Positions 8,065-16,040 are shown, counted from the stretch's first letter. The stretch is DNA of 64,000 nucleotides from Archaeoglobus neptunius (GCF_016757965.1 NZ_JAEKIW010000013.1:1-64000); one strand, 5' to 3'. Made by a program: numbers and translations. The notes: generated from the letters alone by a model not told the origin.

Positions 8065-8604
8065 GTGTCGGTGTCGGTGTACTTCGACGGGCTCTGCGAG
8101 CCCCGGAATCCGGGCGGTGTAGGTGCATATGGTTTCGTCGTCTACATCGACAACCGCAAAGTCCACGAAGGCTACGGAGTTGTTGGCGAGGGTAAAGGAA
8201 TGTCCAACAACGTGGCAGAGTTTTCAGGGCTCGTAGCAGCACTGGAATGGCTACTGGAGAACGGGTACAGTGAGAGAATCGTCGTCAGGGGCGACAGTCA
8301 GCTCGTCATCAACCTGATGAACTGCACCTGGAGGGCGAAGGGAGGAATGTACTACCCGTACTACCTCAAAGCAATTGAGCTCGCGAAGAACTTTCAGAAC
8401 ATCACTTTTGAATGGGTCCCGAGGGAGCAGAACGAGGTGGCGGACAGGCTGAGCAGGGAGGCGTACGAGGAGTACTGCCGTGCCAAAGAAAAGAAAGTGA
8501 GGTACATGTCCAAACCAGCTCAGCGACTCAGGGAGACCTGCGAGGACGAGCAGGTGCGAGAACTTCGAGAAGTCGTGACAGCTCACGAGGAGGTCGTACG
8601 ATGA
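8065..8604 (+). CDS. rnhA: Ribonuclease HI
   Basis: 179 residues from GTG 8065. The catalytic acidic residues are visible: D in VYFDGLCEPRNPGG, E in NNVAEFSGLVAAL, D in VVRGDSQLVINL and D in NEVADRLSREA. RNase HI cuts the RNA strand of RNA:DNA hybrids, for example primers and R-loops. The core ends near residue 140; a charged ~40-residue extension follows. Mobile elements with their own primases often carry it. The stop overlaps ATG 8601 of the next small gene. Confidence 0.92.
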   Translation: MSVSVYFDGLCEPRNPGGVGAYGFVVYIDNRKVHEGYGVVGEGKGMSNNVAEFSGLVAALEWLLENGYSERIVVRGDSQLVINLMNCTWRAKGGMYYPYYLKAIELAKNFQNITFEWVPREQNEVADRLSREAYEEYCRAKEKKVRYMSKPAQRLRETCEDEQVRELREVVTAHEEVVR

Positions 8605-8732
8605 GTTACTTCTTACCGTGTGCGTTTTCGTGCGATCTGGCATCACCATACTGCTGGGAACTTCCAGAATGCCCGAGAAGACAGATACGAGACGAAAGAA
8701 ACCGCGGCGACACTCGAAGCGACACCCCGTGA
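8601..8732 (+). CDS. Small cysteine-containing protein (43 aa)
   Basis: ATG 8601 overlaps the RNase HI stop (ATGA). The 43 residues include four cysteines (PCAFSC, YCWELPEC) and an Arg-rich tail ending in TP. It may be a tiny zinc- or metal-binding protein. The end is again shaped by the C-rich element of the following gene. I do not recognise a family. Confidence 0.4.
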   Translation: MSYFLPCAFSCDLASPYCWELPECPRRQIRDERNRGDTRSDTP

Positions 8733-8782
8733 CAACTCCCTCGCCGACACCTCCCTCAACCCCAAACGGAGGTGACGTGTAA

Positions 8783-9118
8783 ATGAGTGAGTTCGTGTAC
8801 TACGACCTGATAGAGCTGCCGAGCGGCGGACACGTTCCAGTGCCAATTGCGCTGGAACTCGTCGGCGAGAAAGAAATAAGAAAAATCCCGGTAAGCAGAC
8901 GCAGAAGGGACGACAGGTTCTTCTACTGCCCCGAGTGCGACGAGCTCTCCTTCTTCAAGCACACGCCATGCGACCACTGCGACAGCCAAGAAGAAGGGGA
9001 CTGCGAGAACTGTCCAGAAATCAAGGAGCTGGAGCTACAGTACAGAGCGAAGGAGGTAGCGTTCGTCAACCTGATAAGGAAAAAACAATACCGCAAGCTT
9101 AGATACATCCGCGCCTGA
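8783..9118 (+). CDS. Zinc-finger protein (111 aa)
   Basis: ATG 8783 follows a strong SD (GGAGGTGA). Cysteines at FYCPECDE, PCDHCDS and CENCPE can form one or two zinc knuckles in the middle of the protein. The C-terminal third is basic (RKKQYRKLRYIRA) and may contact nucleic acid. It is the last plus-strand gene before a short minus-strand gene. No family was recognised. Confidence 0.65.
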   Translation: MSEFVYYDLIELPSGGHVPVPIALELVGEKEIRKIPVSRRRRDDRFFYCPECDELSFFKHTPCDHCDSQEEGDCENCPEIKELELQYRAKEVAFVNLIRKKQYRKLRYIRA

Positions 9119-9146
9119 GTCTCTCCACCTCTTCTGTTCCTGTCAC

Positions 9147-9404
9147 CTACACCGTCTCCTCGCACAACTTCCTGAGCCTGAACACCAAACTGTCTCCCTC
9201 CAACCTGACACTCACAACCCGATAACTCCCTTCGCCCAGCTTTTCAATCACATACCCCACGCACGACGCGAGCAACACCACCGGCAGCGTGTCGGGCACC
9301 GTTCCATAGAGGTCGTCGAGCATGTCCAGAGTCTGGGTGAAAATCTCCGGATCTGGATTTCGGGATAGAACTTCCTCCAGAGAGACTACGACTTCCTCGT
9401 ACAC
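9147..9404 (-). CDS. Hypothetical acidic protein (85 aa)
   Basis: Read from GTG 9404. A TATA box (acttatatcc on the minus strand, at 9424-9433) lies about 24 nt upstream, as for a leaderless gene. The N-terminal half is helical and acidic; the C-terminal half looks beta-rich. No motif recognised. It is divergent from the gene at 9489 and could regulate it, but nothing in the sequence shows DNA binding. Confidence 0.55.
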   Translation of the reverse strand: MYEEVVVSLEEVLSRNPDPEIFTQTLDMLDDLYGTVPDTLPVVLLASCVGYVIEKLGEGSYRVVSVRLEGDSLVFRLRKLCEETV

Positions 9405-9488
9405 GTCTCGTATACTCCCAAGAGGATATAAGTTTACCTCAGTGGCCGAAAAAGGAAAAACTTATAATATTATAAGTATATGATACTT
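9405..9488. promoter_or_regulatory. Divergent leaderless promoter region
   Basis: Minus-strand TATA at 9424-9433 serves GTG 9404. Plus-strand TATA aacttataatattataag (9459-9476) serves ATG 9489, 26 nt downstream of the box. The latter also contains an inverted repeat CTTATAATATTATAAG. Confidence 0.55.
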
Positions 9489-10295
9489 ATGCGACTCGAG
9501 AACTCCGAGTTGAGTTTGAAACCGTCGCCAGATCTTCTTTCCATTCTGGCGGAGAACTACGAAAAGCTAGCGGCAGCGGGCGTGGAGATAAAGCTCTCCC
9601 TGAGGTCCGACAAGTTCAAAGCCGTGAAGAGGGACGAAGAGGGTAAAGAGTACCTGGAGATAGACCCAGATCCCGCGCTGATAGACGCCTTCGAGAACCT
9701 CGCCCCCGCCTTCATGCTCACCTTCAGCATGGAAGTCGAGGACAACGTCACGAAGTACAGCGACGCGAGGGTGTACACGATAGAGTGCAAGCCCGTAAGG
9801 GCCAGATGCCCGTTTTGTGGACACGAGCAGGAGTACTACGCCTGCTACATACCTCACGCGTACCCGTACCGCTGTACGAACTGCAACGCCAGCGTCAGCT
9901 CGGAGATAGGAGACGAGGGCGACGTAACCGAGAGCCTACACTTCAGATTCGACACCGCGGACATCCACAGGGTGGGAGAGAAAACTCTAAGAGCGAGGGA
10001 CGAGAACGGAATGGACGTGGTGGCGACGCTCGTCCAGCGGGACGAGGGTACGGAAGACTTCGGGCTGTGGCTGATATTCCACCAGAGCAAGAGCGTAGAC
10101 GTGACGCCCGCAGACGTGACAAAACTCGTCACGGACAAGGAGCTGACGAAGGCGGGGGTCAAGCTGAGGTTCAACGGGGTAGAGGGTAAGGACTACGTGG
10201 TGAAGACGCCGAAGAAGGCGGGCACCTCTGCGGGGATATACGTCCCCGCCAGATGGATAGGTCGCGAGGTCCTGGCCCTCCTCACACACCGGTGA
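9489..10295 (+). CDS. Zinc-ribbon protein with DUF2080-like C-terminal module
   Basis: 268 residues from ATG 9489 (an in-frame ATG at 9480 sits too close to the TATA box). A CPFCGHEQ...CTNCNA ribbon lies near residues 100-130. The C-terminal stretch KKAGTSAGIYVPARWIGREV resembles the AbrB-like DUF2080 module seen in archaeal 'transposon-encoded' proteins. The ribbon context (CPFCG, a Tyr/Pro-rich spacer, then two Cys) is also found twice in the protein at 37505-39055, so these are relatives. A DNA-binding role is likely; the target is unknown. Confidence 0.6.
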   Translation: MRLENSELSLKPSPDLLSILAENYEKLAAAGVEIKLSLRSDKFKAVKRDEEGKEYLEIDPDPALIDAFENLAPAFMLTFSMEVEDNVTKYSDARVYTIECKPVRARCPFCGHEQEYYACYIPHAYPYRCTNCNASVSSEIGDEGDVTESLHFRFDTADIHRVGEKTLRARDENGMDVVATLVQRDEGTEDFGLWLIFHQSKSVDVTPADVTKLVTDKELTKAGVKLRFNGVEGKDYVVKTPKKAGTSAGIYVPARWIGREVLALLTHR

Positions 10296-10314
10296 GAGCG
10301 CCCACTCTCAAAAC

Positions 10315-10351
10315 TCTCCACTCGCTCTTTTTTTTACACTTTTTCGCGAGT
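10315..10351 (+). terminator. T-rich terminator with flanking inverted arms
   Basis: actcgc, then a run of eight T, acac, five T and gcgagt. The arms ACTCGC and GCGAGT can pair around the T-tracts. It follows the zinc-ribbon gene and precedes the RPA gene. Confidence 0.5.
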
Positions 10352-10365
10352 CCTCGGACAGCCAC

Positions 10366-10391
10366 CAACCCCCCACCGAGGTGATGAAAAA
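10366..10391 (+). promoter_or_regulatory. C-rich/SD element before the RPA gene
   Basis: accccccaccgaggtgatgaaaa (from about 10368) precedes ATG 10392. CACC pairs with GGTG around the SD. It is the same element as at 6776 and 11208. Confidence 0.55.
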
Positions 10392-11225
10392 ATGAGCTTG
10401 GATAAAGTCGTAAAACACGTCGTGAGCGTCGTCGGTGAGGAGTACGAGGAAAGAGTAAGAACGATCTTAAAAACGCTCATCGAAGAGTTCAGAATTCCAG
10501 AAAAGGAGGCCGCTGCGACAGTCATAAAGAAGTTCAAGGAAGAGGGCGTGCAGATAAAGGACGCCACGAAGAAGATCGCCGACATCGACGGTAGCGAGAC
10601 GAACGTCACGATCGTCGCCAAAGTCCTGAGTATCAGTAAAGGAAAGGGAAAGGCGAAGGCCTTCGCAAGGGTGGGAGACGACACGGGACACGCGAGGATG
10701 ATCCTGACCAGCAACGCAGAGGTAGAACTCGAAGCTGGCAAGGTGTACCGGTTCAAGAACGTCATGGTGAACGAGGACGGCAGCCTGCTCGTGACCAAGA
10801 ACACCACCGCGAGAGAACTGGAGGAGGACATCGAGGTCAAGCCGCTCACCATGATCGGCGTCGTCGTGAGCGTCGCCAAGAACAGCGGTCACGTGCTCCG
10901 CTGCCCAGAGTGCGGCACGCCCCTCAAGGGGGGCGCGTGCACAGAGCACGGAAAGGTAGAGGAGCCCGTCGAAAGGGTCGAGGCGAGAGTCGTCGTGGAC
11001 AACGGGAGAGTCGCGAGGAGGTTCACCCTCCTCCCGGAGCACATAGAAGCCCTCACGGGACTCACGCTCGAAAAGGCCAGAGAGATCAAGAACAAGTTCG
11101 ACAACGAAGCCGTGAGGCAAGTCATCATCGACTCCCTGATCGGCAAGTACGTCAGGGTGGAGTACCTGAACAGGGTCCCCCAGTCGATCGAGTTCACGAC
11201 CGAAATCCCCACCGAGGTGGTGTGA
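10392..11225 (+). CDS. RPA-type single-stranded-DNA-binding protein, copy 1
   Basis: 277 residues. An N-terminal helical region (about 1-60) is followed by an OB-fold (about 75-150: TNVTIVAKVLSIS to MVNEDGSLLVT). A zinc-binding OB domain comes next with CPECGTPLKGGACTEHG near residues 173-190, matching euryarchaeal RPA1/RPA41-type proteins. It coats ssDNA in replication and repair. The stop lies next to ATG 11226 of its partner. A paralogue lies at 34106-35101 with the same N-terminal pattern (PEKEA) and zinc motif. Confidence 0.88.
   Translation: MSLDKVVKHVVSVVGEEYEERVRTILKTLIEEFRIPEKEAAATVIKKFKEEGVQIKDATKKIADIDGSETNVTIVAKVLSISKGKGKAKAFARVGDDTGHARMILTSNAEVELEAGKVYRFKNVMVNEDGSLLVTKNTTARELEEDIEVKPLTMIGVVVSVAKNSGHVLRCPECGTPLKGGACTEHGKVEEPVERVEARVVVDNGRVARRFTLLPEHIEALTGLTLEKAREIKNKFDNEAVRQVIIDSLIGKYVRVEYLNRVPQSIEFTTEIPTEVV
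11208..11225 (+). promoter_or_regulatory. C-rich/SD element inside the RPA 3' end
   Basis: ccccaccgaggtggtgtga precedes ATG 11226. CCACC/GGTGG can pair over the SD. The same bases encode the last residues of RPA (PTEVV). Confidence 0.55.
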
Positions 11226-11717
11226 ATGATGCGGAGGATGCCCGCGAAGAGGACGTTCGCCGCAGAGATCTACTCTGTAAAGGAGGTCAACGATAGACTA
11301 GTCTCAGCAACAGGAAGAGCACTCAAGAGAGTGTTCGTCACGGGAGTCCTCGTCGACGTGACGGAGAGAAACGGCGTCGTTAAGGCCCAGATCTTCGACG
11401 GCACTGGCAAGCTGACGATCTTCTGCTCAAAGTATCAGCCAGAGGCCCTCGTAGCCCTAAAAAGCATCGACGCTCCAGCTTACGTCGCAGTAGTGGGTAG
11501 AATAAAGGCGGTCGACGGCAAAATCTTCGTCAGACCGGAGTTCGTCAACACGATAACCGCAAAGGAGCACGAACTCTGGCTCAGAGAGGCAATCTACGCC
11601 ACCGACAAGGCCCTATCCGCCGAGGTGGACCTGCCACACAGCGAGGAAGAGAGACAGAGAGTAGTCGACGCCCTCGAGAGAGCGAAGGCGAGGCTGCAGG
11701 AGCTCACAGCTTCCTAA
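11226..11717 (+). CDS. RPA-associated OB-fold protein (RPA small-subunit/RPAP type), copy 1
   Basis: 163 residues. It has the layout of archaeal RPA-associated proteins (COG3390-type): an R/K-rich start, an OB-fold (RVFVTGVLVDVTERNG to AYVAVVGRIK), then a helical C-terminus (LWLREAIYATDKA). It is co-transcribed with RPA copy 1 and presumably forms the heterodimer. The paralogue at 35107-35598 has exactly the same length. Confidence 0.8.
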   Translation: MMRRMPAKRTFAAEIYSVKEVNDRLVSATGRALKRVFVTGVLVDVTERNGVVKAQIFDGTGKLTIFCSKYQPEALVALKSIDAPAYVAVVGRIKAVDGKIFVRPEFVNTITAKEHELWLREAIYATDKALSAEVDLPHSEEERQRVVDALERAKARLQELTAS

Positions 11718-11720
11718 CTT

Positions 11721-11801
11721 TTGTATAAACGTTTAGACACTTAAACACACACACTTTTATACTTTCTCCCAACACCCCGCCTACCACTCCCGTGGGCAAG
11801 C
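11721..11801 (+). promoter_or_regulatory. Promoter with GTATAAAC/GTTTAGACA motif
   Basis: gtataaacgtttagacac then ttaaacacacacac, followed by a TATA-like cttttatac (11754-11762) 40 nt before ATG 11802. The GTATAAAC...TTAGACA motif recurs at the recombinase promoter (39905), in the 71-bp repeats (45941, 46707), and partly at parA (49859). Confidence 0.5.
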
Positions 11802-13289
11802 ATGACGGTCAGGCTGCTGCTCATCGGCGACGCAGGAACGGGCAAGACCTACTACCTGTACAACAAGGCGAAGGAGTTCGACGAGTGCGTCTTCGTCAGC
11901 CACACGAACGCGGCGATAAACGAGTTCAGGAGGAGGGACAGAGACAGGGCGATCGAGGCGAGGACCCTGCACTCCCTCTGCCTGTCCCTCGTCAGGAAAA
12001 GACACGGCGTAAAAGTGATGGACGACGAGGTCAGGGCGACCTTCTGCGAGAAGGTGGGGCTGCACTACGACCCCAACCCGTACGTACACTCTCCGGCAAA
12101 GGAGTTCTTCTCGCTCCACTCCCTGTACGTCAACCTGACGCGCCCACCACTCGACAGGTTCTGCGAGCACTACAAAGTCGACTACGAGAAGTTCAGTACC
12201 CTGCTCGCAGAGTACGAGAAGTTCAAGAGGGAAAGAGGGTACGTAGACTTCGAAGACATGCTAGAGCTGGCACTGCAGGCCGACGAGAAGATCCACACTC
12301 AGGCGGTGATAGTGGACGAGGCTCAGGACCTCTCACCACTGCAGTGGAAAGTGATCGACGCAATCTTCGAGGCGGACATCCTAATCGCAGCGGGGGACGA
12401 CATGCAGTCGATCTTCAGCTTTCAAGGGGCGAGGCCAGAACTCTTCCTGTCCTTCTCCAACAGGGTAAAAGTCCTGAAGAGGAACTACCGCATTCCAAAG
12501 AAACTGTGGGACTTCGCAGGACTGGTGATAAAGGAACAGCTCAGGAGGGAGAGGTCAAAGCCAGTAGACGAGAGCAAGGAGGGAACGCTGAGAGTCCTGA
12601 AACCCACGACGTTCGAGGAAGCGGTGAACTACGTCGCAGCTCACCGCTCGGGGCTCGTCGTCGTGAGGCACAACCGCTACTGTCTCCTGCTCGAGGAACT
12701 ATTCAAAAAGGCCGGAGTGAGAGTGAACCTCGTAAAGAGGGACGGATTCAACTGGAACGCCATAAACATCGACACCGTGCACGCGGTGAAAGGGATGGAG
12801 CACGAGAGAGTGTTCGTGCTGGACGCGGTGAGAAGAGCGTCCCACCCAGAGGAAGAAGACAGGATCTGGTACACCGCCCTGACGAGGGCAAAGAGGGAGC
12901 TGCACGTCGTACCAATTCTGGGCGAGACCAACTGGGTCACCTCCAAGCTACCGGAGGACGCCCTCGTTCAAGAACTCACATCGGACTGGCAAAAAGTTCC
13001 GCCCGCCCGCCACTCAAACGTGACCCTCACGATCACCGTGCACGCTCCCCCACACTCCTCCTCCCTCGTCGCCGCCAGCGCGGTCCTAGCTCCGCCCCCA
13101 GAGGTCACGGACCCCCTCGCCTCCACGGCCTGCACACCTCCCACAGTCACCGCGCGTGTCCACACCTCCACGTCCACGGAGGTGAGTGAGATCCCGAACG
13201 TCGCAGTTACTCCCACCCTGGATCCGCCGGAGAAAAAGAAAGAGAAGGGGATCCTGAAGTCGATACTCTCGATCTTCAGAAAGAGGTGA
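11802..13289 (+). CDS. UvrD/Rep-like superfamily 1 DNA helicase
   Basis: 495 residues. Walker A GDAGTGKT lies at residues 9-16, motif Ia-like VSHTNAA near 33-39, DEAQD (motif II) near 172, DDMQSIFSFQGAR (motif III/Q region) near 201, RNYRIPK (IV) near 228, TVHAVKGMEHERVFV (V) near 326 and WYTALTRAKRELHVV (VI) near 355. It unwinds DNA using ATP. It is shorter than bacterial UvrD (about 700 aa), lacking much of the insert domains. The last ~110 residues are a Thr/Pro/Ser-rich low-complexity tail with a basic end (LSIFRKR). It follows the RPA pair, so a shared replication or repair role is likely. Confidence 0.9.
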   Translation: MTVRLLLIGDAGTGKTYYLYNKAKEFDECVFVSHTNAAINEFRRRDRDRAIEARTLHSLCLSLVRKRHGVKVMDDEVRATFCEKVGLHYDPNPYVHSPAKEFFSLHSLYVNLTRPPLDRFCEHYKVDYEKFSTLLAEYEKFKRERGYVDFEDMLELALQADEKIHTQAVIVDEAQDLSPLQWKVIDAIFEADILIAAGDDMQSIFSFQGARPELFLSFSNRVKVLKRNYRIPKKLWDFAGLVIKEQLRRERSKPVDESKEGTLRVLKPTTFEEAVNYVAAHRSGLVVVRHNRYCLLLEELFKKAGVRVNLVKRDGFNWNAINIDTVHAVKGMEHERVFVLDAVRRASHPEEEDRIWYTALTRAKRELHVVPILGETNWVTSKLPEDALVQELTSDWQKVPPARHSNVTLTITVHAPPHSSSLVAASAVLAPPPEVTDPLASTACTPPTVTARVHTSTSTEVSEIPNVAVTPTLDPPEKKKEKGILKSILSIFRKR

Positions 13290-13316
13290 ACTCCAAAACG
13301 TTTTTCGCGTGGAGGG

Positions 13317-13466
13317 AAACACTTATATTCGTACGGGAGTAATACCAAACGCCAAACCCGGCGGGCGGTTGACTGTTTTCGAACGGTTAGGATACTTCCT
13401 CGTGAACCAACTAACGACTGTTCTCGTTCGTGACCCGGGTGGAACTAAAAAAAGGAGGTGGTGCAC
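13317..13466 (+). promoter_or_regulatory. TATA box and ~120-nt structured leader
   Basis: aaacacttatattcg is a strong archaeal TATA box. It is followed by a long leader before GTG 13467. The leader contains AAACCCGGCGGGCGGTTGA (13354-13372) and later cgtgacccgggtgg. A very similar stretch occurs in the leader at 31247-31272 and a shorter copy at 14503. The leader ends with the SD aaaggaggtgg. Confidence 0.5.
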
Positions 13467-13565
13467 GTGGAGTTCGAGAACGTGGTTTACGTCGTGGAGG
13501 AGGTAAACGAGTTTTACGGGGTGATAAGGGGTAGACTGCTACCCAAAGAGGTGTCCGAATGGTAG
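13467..13565 (+). CDS. Mini-protein (32 aa)
   Basis: GTG 13467 lies 5-6 nt after a very strong SD (AAAGGAGGTGG). The 32 codons give a Val/Glu-rich peptide (VEFENVVYVVEEVNEF...), and its stop overlaps ATG 13559 of the TSCPD gene. It may be a real tiny protein or a leader peptide coupling translation to the next gene. Confidence 0.5.
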   Translation: MEFENVVYVVEEVNEFYGVIRGRLLPKEVSEW

Positions 13566-14137
13566 AGACGGTAGGAGCCCAACCGAGGTACATCGTGCCA
13601 AGACCGAGACCGAGGGTCACGGTAGGAAGGACGATCGAAGTCAGCGTGGGGTGCGGAACTCTCTACGTCACGATAAACGAAGACGAACACGGAATAGCGG
13701 AAGTGTTCCTGAGACTGGGCAAGAGCGGCGGCTGCTCGGCCTCGCAGACTGAGGCCCTCGGTAAAATGATAAGTCTCGCTTTGAGGTGCGACGTGAATCC
13801 AGAGGAACTGATCAGAAGACTGAAAGGGATAAGGTGCCCGAACATCACCTGGCAGGACGGGGAGCAGATAACATCGTGTGCCGACGCGGTGGCAAAAACG
13901 CTGGAGAAGTACCTCAGGGGCGATTTTCACAAGGCCAAAGCAGGAGCAGACGCGAGCACACCACTAAACGAGTTTTTCGAAGTGAATGGAAACGGAAACA
14001 GGGGTGAAAGCGAAAACAAAAGTGAAATCGAAGAGAGAAGGTACGCACCACACGCGTGCCCCGACTGCGGGTCGACCATGCAACCGAGAGAGGGCTGCCT
14101 GGTGTGTGACGGTTGCGGTTACTCGAAGTGTGGGTGA
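13559..14137 (+). CDS. Stand-alone TSCPD-domain protein with zinc ribbon
   Basis: 192 residues. Residues about 25-125 match the TSCPD domain normally found at the C-terminus of class II (B12-dependent) ribonucleotide reductase: LYVTINEDEHGIAEVFL, GKSGGCSASQTEAL, then TSCADAVAKTLEKYL. A Gly/Asn/Glu linker follows, then a C-terminal ribbon CPDCGSTMQ...CLVCDGCGYSKC. No ribonucleotide reductase catalytic domain is in the window. It may modulate the host reductase or bind a nucleotide; this is inference. The start overlaps the mini-gene upstream, and a strong leader and promoter precede both. Confidence 0.75.
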   Translation: MVETVGAQPRYIVPRPRPRVTVGRTIEVSVGCGTLYVTINEDEHGIAEVFLRLGKSGGCSASQTEALGKMISLALRCDVNPEELIRRLKGIRCPNITWQDGEQITSCADAVAKTLEKYLRGDFHKAKAGADASTPLNEFFEVNGNGNRGESENKSEIEERRYAPHACPDCGSTMQPREGCLVCDGCGYSKCG

Positions 14138-14141
14138 CGGC

Positions 14142-14402
14142 ATGAGCGACAGACTGGTAATTCCGATGGGCCAAACGTGGAGCGGCACAGAGTACATCGA
14201 GATAACGAAGAGGGTCAGAAAAGGCGGCTACAGAGTCAGGGGCGTGAGGAAGACGTGGAGAGGACACAGGATCACACTATTTTCAGAAGAGGCGTGGGAC
14301 GCCGGAGAAGTCATAAGCAAAATACGGGCCAACCTGCTCCCAATCTTCGAGATTCCGGAGTCGGTAAAGGAAGAGATCAAAAACTTCTGCGAGAGAGCGT
14401 AA
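14142..14402 (+). CDS. Hypothetical basic protein (86 aa)
   Basis: ATG 14142 follows the TSCPD stop by 4 nt. The N-terminal part is basic and rich in Arg/Gly/Thr (TKRVRKGGYRVRGVRKTWRG); the C-terminal part is helical. No family recognised. Its tight spacing suggests co-function with the TSCPD protein. Two T-tracts follow (14416-14420, 14444-14452). Confidence 0.55.
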   Translation: MSDRLVIPMGQTWSGTEYIEITKRVRKGGYRVRGVRKTWRGHRITLFSEEAWDAGEVISKIRANLLPIFEIPESVKEEIKNFCERA

Positions 14403-14814
14403 TTTTTCTTGAACCTTTTTCTCGAGTCAACGGAATTTAGAAGCGTTTTTTTAGAAAAACCGCTCCACCGAGTTTTTTTTTGTCGGAGGGGCGGGTGAGG
14501 CCAAACCCGGCGGCGTGAGCGGTCGCCACTTCTTCACCCCTTCACTCTTAACCCCCGCCCCATGCTTTAGTAGAGACGGGAGAATATAAAGCTTTACGTC
14601 AAAACTGCAATTACAGGGAGGAGCCACAGGGCGCACAACGGAAGGAGGTGTCGGTCGGAACGTGCCACCAATCACCTACCTCTTCGGCCCCTCCCAACTA
14701 CCATTCCTTCACGGAAGTATATAAGCGTTGCTCCCCACACGCCCAGACGACACGAGAAACACTTATATTTGTTCGTGCGAATTGTCAATCGCACAACGGA
14801 AGGAGGTGTCGGAG
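14403..14814 (+). other. Regulatory interval: T-tracts, duplicated leader and 20-codon peptide
   Basis: About 410 bases without a normal gene. It holds T-tracts at 14416-14420, 14444-14452 and 14473-14482 (termination). A third copy of the AAACCCGGCGG leader motif sits at 14504-14514, and a TATA-like agaatataaag at 14580. The segment GCACAACGGAAGGAGGTGTC follows at 14633-14652, with a 20-codon frame from GTG 14663 to the TAA ending about 14725. A second promoter (aaacacttatatttg, 14757-14770) with a hairpin GTGCGA/TCGCAC (14775-14794) comes next, and the leader segment repeats at 14791-14810. Confidence 0.55.
14633..14812 (+). repeat. Duplicated 22-bp leader/SD segment
   Basis: GCACAACGGAAGGAGGTGTC plus GG occurs at 14633-14654 and 14791-14812, each followed within a few bases by GGAACGTG. 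Both contain a perfect AAGGAGGTG Shine-Dalgarno. The first copy leads into a 20-codon frame, the second into the gene at 14815. Confidence 0.75.
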
Positions 14815-14967
14815 GTGGAACGTGAAGTAGTTTTTGAAAGGGTTAGCTGTGCGAAGGCTCTCGTGGGAAGAGGCGACGCAATACTGGCGTTCGGGAAGAG
14901 ACTGCTCCCCGGACTGGTTGGAGAGGACATCCCAGGAGTGACGAGGAGGTGCGAGGCATGGTTCTAG
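14815..14967 (+). CDS. Small hypothetical protein (50 aa)
   Basis: GTG 14815 lies a few bases after the duplicated AGGAGGTG segment. The 50 residues contain two cysteines and no motif I recognise. The stop codon lies past the ATG of the next gene at 14958 (10-nt overlap), so translation is coupled. A dedicated TATA box (14757) starts this transcript. Confidence 0.5.
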   Translation: MEREVVFERVSCAKALVGRGDAILAFGKRLLPGLVGEDIPGVTRRCEAWF

Positions 14968-15866
14968 AAATCGTTAGAGAACTCGTAGAGCTCGAGGAAC
15001 AATATCCCAAGGTCAGACAAATAGAAAAAATGATGCAGCTAGAGAAACAAGCAACTCTCAACAGAACGCCCGTGGCAACAAGGGTGTCCGAGAAGGACAA
15101 GCAGTTCTACTACAACTGGAGGTCAGAGCTGCAGAATCTGTACTTGCTCGTAAAAGAAGCGTTAAGCTATAGCTCTCCAAACGAGAGAGCAATTATAGCA
15201 ACCCACCTAAAAAACACTGAGATCCCGGAACTACAAGCATTACTACTCGTCACCACTATAAAGCACACGTCCACAATGTACAACATCAAACACAAGTGCC
15301 AGATGTGCCAAGTATTCCACTGCGGTTACCCCCGCCGTAAGGTGGGCGAAGAAGCGAAGAAGAGCAAGGCTACGCCGAGACTGAAGTATAAAAACTACGA
15401 GAGAGTAATCATCGAAGGACACGGAATCATCCACGAACCCGTACTCCTGCCATGCGAGAGGACAGTGTGGTTAAAAATACCAGACGAGGAATACGGCAGA
15501 GAACTTCTATTGTGGGCAAACTCAGTACTACGCCGTACGCCAAACGTGGACGAAGCGATCGCAAAAATAAAAAGAAAAATAAACCAACCCGGAATAGGGT
15601 ACGGCGAGAAAAGACCATTCCTCATAGTGTACAAGGACATAAAAGGCCTAGAAGGTATAGCAAAAGTGAGGTTGCTAATACCCATAGACCCAAACGCATT
15701 CTGTCCGAGGATAAAAATACAAGCACAGGACGAGACACCACAAGACGAGGAACCTTTCGTCCCGGAACCTACGCCAGACCACTTCGCCAGCGACATCCTG
15801 TACGATCCAGATTCGGGGGACATCTTCCTGTCCCCGAAGCACGGATCGGAAGAAATAGCAGTATAA
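14958..15866 (+). CDS. Hypothetical protein with a CxxC/CH cluster (302 aa)
   Basis: ATG 14958 is chosen for its SD (gaggaggtg) 6 nt upstream. The N-terminal ~110 residues are helical and charged. A probable zinc site lies near residues 115-128 (HKCQMCQVFHCG). The C-terminal half is mixed alpha/beta (LLIPIDPNAFCPRIKI) and ends in an acidic, Asp/Pro-rich tail. Base use is slightly more AT-rich than the neighbours. No family recognised. Confidence 0.65.
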   Translation: MVLEIVRELVELEEQYPKVRQIEKMMQLEKQATLNRTPVATRVSEKDKQFYYNWRSELQNLYLLVKEALSYSSPNERAIIATHLKNTEIPELQALLLVTTIKHTSTMYNIKHKCQMCQVFHCGYPRRKVGEEAKKSKATPRLKYKNYERVIIEGHGIIHEPVLLPCERTVWLKIPDEEYGRELLLWANSVLRRTPNVDEAIAKIKRKINQPGIGYGEKRPFLIVYKDIKGLEGIAKVRLLIPIDPNAFCPRIKIQAQDETPQDEEPFVPEPTPDHFASDILYDPDSGDIFLSPKHGSEEIAV

Positions 15867-16040
15867 CGCGTTTTTCGTGTTTTTGTAGCCGTACAGGGTA
15901 AACCTCTTCGGGCACCCCCCATATTTTTGCCCGTCACCCCTTTTTTTCTTTCACCTCACCCAATTATACAAATCGCAGTGGTCAGTTCTTCTACCTAGAC
16001 GGAGCTGACACGAAGCGATCGCTCCTCCATCACCCCCGTG
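15867..16040 (+). terminator. Multiple T-tracts and short leader
   Basis: tttttcgtgttttt (15871-15884), atttttg (15922-15928) and a run of seven T (15941-15947) follow the previous gene and probably end its transcript. The rest up to ATG 16041 has a TATA-like attatac (15962) and the C-run catcacccccgtg. Confidence 0.45.

Noticed and set aside
8412-8732. 106-aa frame across the RNase HI end
   Set aside because: Only its last 43 codons from ATG 8601 have the operon-style overlap start; the rest is a shadow of RNase HI.
11792-13189. 465-aa frame overlapping the helicase gene
   Set aside because: It is the +2 shadow of the UvrD-like gene; the composition is Arg/Gly-rich and no motif is seen.
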